DNA from: CALIZF01 sp046292445
GTDB taxonomy: Bacteria > Pseudomonadota > Alphaproteobacteria > Rhodobacterales > Rhodobacteraceae
Reading direction: 5' to 3'
Length of the DNA stretch: 19,994 bases
Assembly (NCBI GenBank): GCA_046292445.1
Contig: JBKBQT010000039.1
Span: 1 to 19,994 of the forward strand
This document shows positions 7,148 through 12,927 of this stretch, piece after piece. Under the pieces are notes generated by a model that saw only the letters and a program-made list of their open reading frames with translations, searched no databases and had not been told where the DNA came from. Every line of letters starts with the position of its first letter. Position 1 is the first letter of the stretch. The position numbers and the translations under genes are program-made.

Positions 7148-7181
7148 TTGGCAATATATGCCAACGGTGCTGCGATGTCGA
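7148..7181 (-). promoter_or_regulatory. parDE promoter overlapped by inverted-repeat operator
   Basis: The minus strand has TCGACA (7181-7176), a 17-nt spacer and TATATT (7158-7153), close to the sigma-70 consensus, and rare AT-rich sequence in this GC-rich window. The -10 box is embedded in a perfect inverted repeat TTGGCA-TATAT-TGCCAA (7164-7148). It lies 20 nt upstream of the ParD start. This is what an operator for a ribbon-helix-helix autorepressor should look like. Binding is inference. Confidence 0.65.
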
Positions 7182-7188
7182 CCTCCGT

Positions 7189-7818
7189 TCAGAACCCGGT
7201 CTCCCCCCAGTTCGCGACGATCAACCCCGGCACGGCGTCATGCGTCCGCTCCGCGTCCCGTGCCAGGTCCAGCCGCTTCGGCAGCTTGACCTGAGGCACC
7301 AGCAGGAAGATCGGCGCAGTCACGAGGCCCCTGATGGTCTTTGAAAGCGACGCCACCGCGCGGCCCTTCGTGTTCAGCCGGCCCTCGGCCACCAGAAGGC
7401 TCGGGCCTCGGCGGCGATAGATGAAGCGCAGGCGCAACCCCGAGCGGCGTTCCCATTCTCCGGGGGTGATCCGACCGCCCCGCAGGGATTTGCCTGCGGT
7501 AGGCAGCGGGATGGCCAGCCATAAGCCGTTCTTGGAGCGGATCAGCGGGCCGGCGTCATGCGCGCCCACGATGACCGGGGCGTTGGACCAGACCAGCGCC
7601 GCCGCGTTCAGGCTGGGCTTCGCCTTCGGGAACTGCTCCGACCGGATGGTGCGGGCGAGCCGGGGGCCGAGCCCCGCGCCGGTGATCTGCAACCGCCAGG
7701 CGGCCTTTAGCCCGGTCCCGGCCTCGCGGATCGCGGCCGACACGGCGCGCTCGCCCGCCGCGACCTCGGCCGCCATCATCGCGACGATGTCGGGATCGAT
7801 GTCGAGCTTGAGCTTCAT
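7189..7818 (-). CDS. DUF6441 tail completion/minor tail protein
   Basis: A 209-aa protein beginning MKLKLDIDPDIVAMMAAEVA; I recognise it as the DUF6441 phage family. Residues 10-45 are helical, followed by RLARTIRSEQFPK and an alternating loop/strand region with IPLPTAGKSLRGGRITPGEW and FIYRRRGPSLLVAEG. Place in the order (after the head-tail stopper, before the tail terminator) suggests a role like lambda gpZ in completing or attaching the tail; that role is inference. ATG 7818 is used; a GTG at 7827 overlapping the previous stop as GTGA is the alternative and would add three residues. The parDE module follows directly and separates it from the terminator gene. Confidence 0.75.
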   Translation of the reverse strand: MKLKLDIDPDIVAMMAAEVAAGERAVSAAIREAGTGLKAAWRLQITGAGLGPRLARTIRSEQFPKAKPSLNAAALVWSNAPVIVGAHDAGPLIRSKNGLWLAIPLPTAGKSLRGGRITPGEWERRSGLRLRFIYRRRGPSLLVAEGRLNTKGRAVASLSKTIRGLVTAPIFLLVPQVKLPKRLDLARDAERTHDAVPGLIVANWGETGF

Positions 7819-7823
7819 CGCGG

Positions 7824-8135
7824 TCACGCCGGGCGCAGGTCGACAGTCCAGACCAGCCGCTCGCGGTCTCGGACGGGCTCGCCATGGATGAGGAAGGCAT
7901 CGCCGTCGATCTCGATGCGGTCGCCGGGGCGTGGGGCTGGCACCTCGGCCACGCGCAGGTCGATCCGGGTGGTCTCGGACCAGAGCCGCGCGTCGCCGAA
8001 GTCGGTGACCGCATCGGCACGCCGGGCGACGACGCGCACGAGAACGGGCGCGTCGCCGTCGGAGATGTAGACCGCATCCCGGCCGATGTTCGGATCGGCG
8101 AAGAGCGCGCCAATTGCGGCGGCAAAGGCGCTCAT
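7824..8135 (-). CDS. Head-tail joining (stopper-like) protein
   Basis: A 103-aa protein starting MSAFAAAIGALFADPNIGRD. It is beta-rich, with the stopper-type pattern of a short N-terminal helix, then DAVYISDGDAPVLVRVVARR, a central loop (FGDARLWSETTRIDLRVAEV) and a C-terminal PGDRIEIDGDAFLIHGEPVR ending VWTVDLRPA. This is similar to lambda gpFII-like attachment proteins that seal the portal vertex and receive the tail. Its ATG overlaps the DUF2190 stop by one base (TGATG). The longer upstream extension of this frame is arginine/histidine-rich shadow sequence and was dropped. Confidence 0.75.
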   Translation of the reverse strand: MSAFAAAIGALFADPNIGRDAVYISDGDAPVLVRVVARRADAVTDFGDARLWSETTRIDLRVAEVPAPRPGDRIEIDGDAFLIHGEPVRDRERLVWTVDLRPA

Positions 8136-8470
8136 CAGAAGGCCCCGTTCAGGCGCACGCGACCGATGGTATCGCCTGCGCCGCCAGCCACCGCGACCAC
8201 GGCCACACCGATCAGGGTGTTCGAGGTGGTGGTCTTGGTCGCTTCCCTGGCGGTGTTGTCCCAATAGACCTTGTCACCTGCGGCCCAGGCTTGCGATGCG
8301 ACCTTCTTCAGATCGTAGACGCCGGTGAGTGCGGCCTCGACCGCCTCGCCAACGGCGGCGGTGCCCGCGGCGACGCCGAAGATGGAGCCGACGAGCAGGC
8401 CGTCGCCCGAAGCGACGGCATAGGGCGCGGTGAGGGTGATGGTGTTGCCGGGCTGGACATAGTTCTTCAT
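8135..8470 (-). CDS. DUF2190 capsid decoration/cement protein
   Basis: A 111-aa DUF2190 protein. It begins MKNYVQPGNTITLTAPYAVA and has the family pattern of short beta strands rich in glycine, alanine and valine, with SGDGLLVGSIFGVAAGTA, then GVYDLKKVASQAWAAGDKVY and a C-terminal LIGVAVVAVAGGAGDTIGRV. DUF2190 proteins in phage clusters resemble capsid stabilising proteins and normally follow the major capsid gene. Here that neighbourhood is interrupted by an antisense toxin-antitoxin module. A good ribosome site (AAGGA, 7 nt spacing) precedes the ATG at 8470. Confidence 0.85.
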   Translation of the reverse strand: MKNYVQPGNTITLTAPYAVASGDGLLVGSIFGVAAGTAAVGEAVEAALTGVYDLKKVASQAWAAGDKVYWDNTAREATKTTTSNTLIGVAVVAVAGGAGDTIGRVRLNGAF

Positions 8471-8541
8471 GGGGATTTCCTTTCTGGTGGCAGTTGCGCT
8501 TGGTGCGAATTTTTCCTACCTTTGCGGCAGGAGGATCGGAC

Positions 8542-8781
8542 ATGGCCGGAAAGATCAGCATTTCCATCACCGACGAGCACGCCGCTCTGCTGCAGGAGGC
8601 GGTGGGCAGCGGTGCCTATGCCTCGTCGAGCGAGGTGGTCCGCGAAGCGCTACGCGAGTGGCGGGCGCGGCGGATCGTGGGTGAACTCTGGGATGCCGGG
8701 ATCGCCAGCGGCCGCGCCGAGCCGGGCACGACCATGACGGACATCAAGCGCATGGCGCGGAACCGCAGTAGCGCGTCCTGA
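8542..8781 (+). CDS. parD: ParD-type antitoxin (module 2)
   Basis: A 79-aa antitoxin on the strand opposite to the virion genes. The ribbon-helix-helix domain is clear: MAGKISISITDEHAALLQEA then SGAYASSSEVVREALREWRA (residues 21-43). The C-terminal part (about 50-79, WDAGIASGRAEPGT onward) would contact the toxin. The start at 8542 is supported by AGGAGGA with 6-nt spacing; the upstream in-frame start at 8494 is disfavoured. A weak promoter (TTGCGC, 17 nt, TACCTT at 8494-8522) is possible in the 71-nt divergent spacer shared with DUF2190. It differs from module 1 ParD in sequence, so the two modules are not a recent duplication. Confidence 0.86.
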   Translation: MAGKISISITDEHAALLQEAVGSGAYASSSEVVREALREWRARRIVGELWDAGIASGRAEPGTTMTDIKRMARNRSSAS

Positions 8782-8786
8782 CACGC

Positions 8787-9074
8787 ATGACGCGGGTCCT
8801 CTTCACGCGGGCGGCCCGCGACGACCTGATCGAGATCTGGACGCACATCGCCGAGGACGATCCGGCCGCGGCCGACCGTGTGCTCGACCGGCTGGACGAG
8901 GTCGCCAGCCACCTCGCGGACAATCCGCAGATGGGCCCGGCCCGGGACGATATCCGCCCCGGGCTGCGCTATCTGGTCAGCGGGTCCTACCTGCTCCTCT
9001 ACCGGATCGTCGGCGTCAACATCGAGATCGTCCGCGCCGTGCACGGGCGGCGCGACCTCTACGGCCTGTTCTGA
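8787..9074 (+). CDS. parE: ParE-type toxin (module 2)
   Basis: A 95-aa ParE/RelE-superfamily toxin: MTRVLFTRAARDDLIEIWTH then DDPAAADRVLDRLDEVASHL, PGLRYLVSGSYLLLYRIVG and the C-terminal VHGRRDLYGLF, all standard ParE landmarks in order. Gyrase poisoning is the known activity of the ParE family; the target here is untested. It starts 5 nt after the antitoxin stop with no good ribosome site, so translation is probably coupled. Its stop is 2 nt from the stop of the capsid fusion gene on the other strand, a tight tail-to-tail arrangement with no visible terminator. Confidence 0.88.
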   Translation: MTRVLFTRAARDDLIEIWTHIAEDDPAAADRVLDRLDEVASHLADNPQMGPARDDIRPGLRYLVSGSYLLLYRIVGVNIEIVRAVHGRRDLYGLF

Positions 9075-9076
9075 CG

Positions 9077-10462
9077 TTACGCGCCCGGGTTCTTGTAGAG
9101 GCCGCGCCAGTCGATGGCCTTGGCGCCGAAGTCGAGGCGGCACTTGATCTCGACGCCGTCGACGTCGAAGCCGTTGCGCGTCTCGATGTAGGCGCCCTGC
9201 TGGCCCTCGAGATAGGCGTACTCGATGGTGTCGATCTGGTTGGGGCTCGCGGCCAGATACCAGGCGGTGGCGCTGGCGGCGTCGAGGCGCGGCTCGCTGA
9301 TCGGCGAGAGGGTGCGGATCGACTGCGGCACCACCTTGGCGCTGTCGGCGGGGACGAGGTTCTGGGCGACCAGCTGCTCGGCCTTCAGCTCCAGCGCGGC
9401 GGGCACGATCAGGAAGGCGGGGCGGACATTCAGCACCGTCTTCTTGTCGAGGCCGGTCTGCAGCGCCATCGCCGCACGCGCCGCGCCGACACTCGCCACA
9501 TCCAGCGCCGCGCCGGTGCCCGCGAGGTTCTTGTGCGTGGTGTGGAACAGCGCGTTGCCGTCCGCCATGGCCGGGTTCGAGGTGATGATGCCCCAGACCA
9601 CGTCCGACTCCAGCTGGGCGATGGAGTTGCCGTACATCGCCGGGATGCGGGTGAAGGCGTCGAGATCGTCGTTGATCAGCGTCTGGCGGGTGATCGCGAC
9701 CACCCGGCCATAGGTCTTGACCTTGTAGCTCTCCTTGCTCTCGCCGAGCGTGCCGCGCTTGAACTCGCCGCTCTCGCCAACCTCCAGAAGCTGGGGTGCC
9801 TCGCCCAGCTGGACGCGGTGCATCGCCTTGAAGTCCGTCGCCAGAACCTGGCGGCAGAAGAGCGCGAAGGTCCGGGGATAGGCGTCATAGGCCTGCCGCA
9901 GGGTCTTGTTGGTGACGGCCGACAGGATCTCGGGGAAGTCAGAGGTCGAGTGCAGCGCCCGCGTCGCCACCTCGTCGCGCGACAGGCCCCGCGTGTTCAC
10001 CCCCGCATTGCCGAGGCTTTCGCGGGCAAGTTCCAGCAGCGTCATGCCGCGATACTGCCGGGCTGCGTCCTCGAGCGGGAACAGCGTCGGGCTGTAGCGG
10101 TGCAGGAGTGCATTGGCCACCGCGTCGCGGCGGGTGATCCGCTCGTCGCGGCCACCGAGGGGGATGGAGACATGCGGGAAGGTGCGGGTCTCGTCCGACT
10201 TCGCCGCGACCTGGTCGAGGATGAGGCGGCGGGACTCGTCCACGCTGACCCCGCGCTTGACCAGATCCTCGGCGAAGCCGCGCTCGAGGTTCAGGCGGCC
10301 CGCCAGATCGTAGATGGTGGAGACGCGATCACGCTCGGCCTCGCGGGCGCGGGTCGCGATGGCCTCGGTGTCAGGCGCGGGCGTTGCCTGCGTCTTCAGC
10401 TCGCTGCGCGTCTCGCTGGCGGCGACCTTCGGGTCGGGCGCAGCCGCTTTCGGCTCGGTCAT
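9077..10462 (-). other. Possible nested scaffold-capsid product from internal start
   Basis: Within the fusion gene, codon 225 (ATG, 10462) is preceded by GAGGA at 7 nt, and codon 195 (ATG, 10552) by AAAGGA at 9 nt. Starting at either would omit the protease and give a scaffold-plus-capsid protein of about 461 or 491 residues, like the separate scaffold/capsid products of other phages. Presence of two ribosome sites at the domain boundary is seen directly; use is inferred. Confidence 0.4.
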
Positions 10463-11134
10463 GGGGGTGTCCTCGGTATCATTCGGCTCGGTCGGCTGGG
10501 TGGTGGCGGGGGTTGCGGCGTCGAGCGCCGGGGTCTTGGTCTTGTCCGTCATCGGGATGGGTCCTTTCGGGCTGGAAGGGGCGTCCCGGCGATGGAGGAC
10601 GCAGTCGTGATGTTCGCCCCTGGCGCGGAAGCCCGCGGCGGGGTCGGCGCCGACCGGCACGGCCGAGACCTCGAACGGGGTCCAGTCGACCGCCCGCCAG
10701 AGCTCGCGCCCGCCATCGGGTTTGGAGATGTCGAAGCGGTGGACCTGGTAGCCGATGGAGACCGCCCGGATGTGCCCGGCCTGGATGTCGCGCCAGATCG
10801 GCTCGACGTCGGTTCGTTCGCTGATCCGCACCTGCGCGATGCCGCGTCCGTTCTCGATGCGGGCGGAACCGGGCACGACCGAACCGATCACCGCGTCGAG
10901 CGTGTCGAGCTCGTGCACCTTCAGGAAGGGCGCGCCCGCGTTCAGCCGGTCCAGCCGGACATGGGCCGGGTCGAGGCTCAGTTCCTCGTCATAGGGCTCG
11001 CCGAAGAAGGTCACGCGGCGGACGCGGGCCCCGGCCGACCAGACCACCTCGACAGTGCGGGCCTCCGGGTCGACGCTGTTCGGCGCAAGCTCCGCCGACC
11101 GGCGCAGGGCCGGCAGTTCGATCATCGTGTTCAT
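9077..11134 (-). CDS. Prohead protease / major capsid protein fusion
   Basis: A 685-aa protein in three parts. Residues 1-172 form an HK97/U35-like prohead protease with candidate catalytic His74 (LKVHELDT) and Ser126 (IRAVSIGYQ) and the family block WTPFEVSAVPVGADP (151-165). Residues about 195-300 are a charged, alanine/threonine/proline-rich and helical scaffold-like region. From about 300 to the end it resembles Mu gpT-type major capsid: LLELARESLGNAGVNTRG, then AYDAYPRTFALFCRQV, the KTYGRVVAITRQTLINDDLD block and a C-terminal IKCRLDFGAKAIDWRGLYKN. Such fusions are known in related prophages. It forms the capsid and processes it. The ATG at 11134 is 4 nt downstream of the portal stop; the longer frame start at 11242 overlaps the portal. 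Internal starts with good ribosome sites could yield unfused capsid (see findings). Confidence 0.88.
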   Translation of the reverse strand: MNTMIELPALRRSAELAPNSVDPEARTVEVVWSAGARVRRVTFFGEPYDEELSLDPAHVRLDRLNAGAPFLKVHELDTLDAVIGSVVPGSARIENGRGIAQVRISERTDVEPIWRDIQAGHIRAVSIGYQVHRFDISKPDGGRELWRAVDWTPFEVSAVPVGADPAAGFRARGEHHDCVLHRRDAPSSPKGPIPMTDKTKTPALDAATPATTQPTEPNDTEDTPMTEPKAAAPDPKVAASETRSELKTQATPAPDTEAIATRAREAERDRVSTIYDLAGRLNLERGFAEDLVKRGVSVDESRRLILDQVAAKSDETRTFPHVSIPLGGRDERITRRDAVANALLHRYSPTLFPLEDAARQYRGMTLLELARESLGNAGVNTRGLSRDEVATRALHSTSDFPEILSAVTNKTLRQAYDAYPRTFALFCRQVLATDFKAMHRVQLGEAPQLLEVGESGEFKRGTLGESKESYKVKTYGRVVAITRQTLINDDLDAFTRIPAMYGNSIAQLESDVVWGIITSNPAMADGNALFHTTHKNLAGTGAALDVASVGAARAAMALQTGLDKKTVLNVRPAFLIVPAALELKAEQLVAQNLVPADSAKVVPQSIRTLSPISEPRLDAASATAWYLAASPNQIDTIEYAYLEGQQGAYIETRNGFDVDGVEIKCRLDFGAKAIDWRGLYKNPGA

Positions 11135-11138
11135 GGGG

Positions 11139-12635
11139 TCAGTCCTGCTGGTCGGCGGCGGGGTCGGCCGGGTCTTTCGTCTGCGCGCTGCCGGTCTTGG
11201 TGACGCGACGCGGGTCGCTGTCGAGGACGAGGCCGAGGGCATCCAGCTTGGCGTTGGTCGCGGCGAATTCCGCCAGCACCGCGTCCGGGTTGTGGCCCTG
11301 CCGGGCGATGGCCTGCGCCAGCGTCATCGTGCCGGTCCGGATCGCCAACAGGTCGGCCATCGCGTCCTTGTAGGGATCGACGGCATCGAACTTCGGCGGC
11401 GACCATTCGACCGGCACGTCCGGCGTCGGGATCTGCCCCGCCGCCCATGCGGCCTCGGTGAACCAGCGCCAGACCGGGGCGCAGAGCATCGGGATGAAGA
11501 GCTGCCACTGTACCGCGTCGATCATGCGGCGGAACTCCACGAGCCCCGCCCGGATCGATGAGTAGTTGACCTGGCTGAGGTCACCGGTCAGCAGCTCGTA
11601 GGGCACCCGGAACCCGGCCGAGATCGTGTGCAGGCTCGCGCGCTTGTATTCGCCATAGCCGCCGGTGGCCGCGGGCTGGTTGAAACGGATGTCCTTGCCG
11701 CCCCGGGCATAGGCGATCAGCCCCGGCTCGAACTGCTCGACCCGGTTGCCATCGGCGTCGACCACGGAGGGCGCGATGCCCTGCTGGGCCTCGTCATCGC
11801 CGAAGACGATGGCGGTGACGCAGGCCTCGGTCTTCTTGCGGACCAGCTCGGCCACTTCATAGTCGTCGAGATCGCGCAAGGACCGGATCACCGGCGCGCC
11901 CCAGGGAACACCGCGCGCCTGCGTGCGCTGCTTCTCGTAGACATGGGCGATCTCGGTCGCCGGGACTGGGCGGCTCTGAAGACCGTTCTGCAAGGCGCCA
12001 TAGGCGTCGCCCGGGTGCTCGGCATGGAGCCAGTAGGCCCGCCGCTTGCCGACCAAGTCGAACTCGATCCCCTGGACCAGCCGCCCCGCGCCGAGGGCGC
12101 CGGATTTGGTGGCGTCGAGGAAGTCGGCCTCCAGCACCTGCAGTTGCAGCGGCACCGGCAGGCCGTCGCTCGCGCGCCGTAGCCTTCGACGGACCAGAAC
12201 CTCCCCCGCCTCGACCATCTCGCGGCAGATCAGCGTCTGCAGCCCGTAGAAATCCAGCTGGCCGTCGGCATCGCAATCCGCCGTCCAGCGTTCGAACAGC
12301 GCATCGACCTTGCGGTCCAGCTTGTCGTCGCGGCTCGCGGCGCGCGGCATGATGCCCGCACCGATGATGTTGTTGACCAGCACCGCCACGGCCTTGGCCG
12401 CATGCGGGTTGTTGCGCACGAGATCCCGCATCCGGTCGCGCAGGAGCGCCCCGGCGACGCCGATCTCGGTGTCGGCCGAGGATCCCGGCGCGCGCCAGCC
12501 CTCGGTCCGCCGTCCGCGCGCGGCGCCGTCGTAGCCCCGCGTCAGGGTCTCGAACGCCTGACGCGCCATCACGCGGCGCGCGGCCATGCGCGGCGCCACC
12601 GTGGCGATGGCATGATCGAACCAGGTCGCCGACAT
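11139..12635 (-). CDS. Portal protein (lambda gpB family)
   Basis: A 498-aa lambda-type portal protein (Phage_portal_2). It begins MSATWFDHAIATVAPRMAAR and contains the family blocks RDLVRNNPHAAKAVAVLVNN (about 70-89), an NIIGAGI turn, LQVLEADFLDA, ARGVPWGAPVIRSLRDLDDY and the C-terminal clip/crown region VPYELLTGDLSQVNYSSIRA followed by EFRRMIDAVQWQLFIPMLCA. Twelve copies form the DNA entry ring and docking site for terminase. The ATG at 12635 overlaps the gpW stop by one base (TGATG); a TTG at 12638 is the other option. The C-terminal tail from about residue 470 is disordered and charged (TKTGSAQTKDPADPAADQQD). Confidence 0.93.
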   Translation of the reverse strand: MSATWFDHAIATVAPRMAARRVMARQAFETLTRGYDGAARGRRTEGWRAPGSSADTEIGVAGALLRDRMRDLVRNNPHAAKAVAVLVNNIIGAGIMPRAASRDDKLDRKVDALFERWTADCDADGQLDFYGLQTLICREMVEAGEVLVRRRLRRASDGLPVPLQLQVLEADFLDATKSGALGAGRLVQGIEFDLVGKRRAYWLHAEHPGDAYGALQNGLQSRPVPATEIAHVYEKQRTQARGVPWGAPVIRSLRDLDDYEVAELVRKKTEACVTAIVFGDDEAQQGIAPSVVDADGNRVEQFEPGLIAYARGGKDIRFNQPAATGGYGEYKRASLHTISAGFRVPYELLTGDLSQVNYSSIRAGLVEFRRMIDAVQWQLFIPMLCAPVWRWFTEAAWAAGQIPTPDVPVEWSPPKFDAVDPYKDAMADLLAIRTGTMTLAQAIARQGHNPDAVLAEFAATNAKLDALGLVLDSDPRRVTKTGSAQTKDPADPAADQQD

Positions 12636-12841
12636 CAACGGTCCCCGCGCGAGAAGCCCGCGAGCCCGGCCACCGGCAGCGGCCGGATCGTTCCGGCGAT
12701 GGTCCGTTCGATGGTCCGGATGCGTCCCAGCAGATCCTCTGCCGAGCCATAGTCCACCGACTTGCCGTCATAGCTGACCCGCGTCGTGCCGCTGGCATAG
12801 GCCCGGCGCAGCGCCGAGAGCTCGGTTTCCGTCCAGTCCAT
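12635..12841 (-). CDS. gpW-like head-tail joining protein
   Basis: A 68-aa protein starting MDWTETELSALRRAYASGTT with the gpW pattern: N-terminal helix, a short hairpin (TRVSYDGKSVDYGS) and a second helix (AEDLLGRIRTIERTIA). It ends in an extended proline/glycine tail (RPLPVAGLAGFSRGDR). In lambda gpW acts after packaging to stabilise DNA and permit tail joining; gene order terminase, W, portal is preserved here. A ribosome site (GGGAG) lies 8 nt before the ATG. The gap of 86 nt upstream is unusual in this otherwise packed operon and holds a palindrome. Confidence 0.82.
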   Translation of the reverse strand: MDWTETELSALRRAYASGTTRVSYDGKSVDYGSAEDLLGRIRTIERTIAGTIRPLPVAGLAGFSRGDR

Positions 12842-12875
12842 GCCATTCGCTCCCGCTCAGTGCGTTCGTTCCCTT

Positions 12876-12898
12876 GCGACGCTCCACTGGAGCCTCGC
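12876..12898. repeat. Imperfect palindrome in the terminase-gpW gap
   Basis: The plus strand reads GCGA-c-GCTCCA-c-TGGAGC-c-TCGC: arms of 11 bases with one c/c mismatch around a single central base. It is in the only sizeable non-coding gap (12842-12927) of the structural operon; a second palindrome GGACCGGTCC lies at 12910-12919. Neither is followed by a T tract, so a simple terminator is unlikely. The function is unknown. Confidence 0.5.
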
Positions 12899-12927
12899 AT
12901 CCGCTGCGCGGACCGGTCCTCACCATG

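Noticed and set aside
7129..7164. Upstream start of ParD1 at 7164
   Set aside because: This ATG falls inside the promoter/operator palindrome, upstream of the expected transcript start; ATG 7128 has a proper ribosome site.
9533..11203. 556-codon plus-strand open frame antisense to the capsid fusion
   Set aside because: The composition is shadow-like, and the capsid/protease motifs are unmistakable on the other strand.
11135..11242. Upstream start for the capsid fusion at 11242
   Set aside because: The extra 36 residues are arginine/proline-rich, lie within the portal gene and precede a well-placed ATG at 11134 just after the portal stop.
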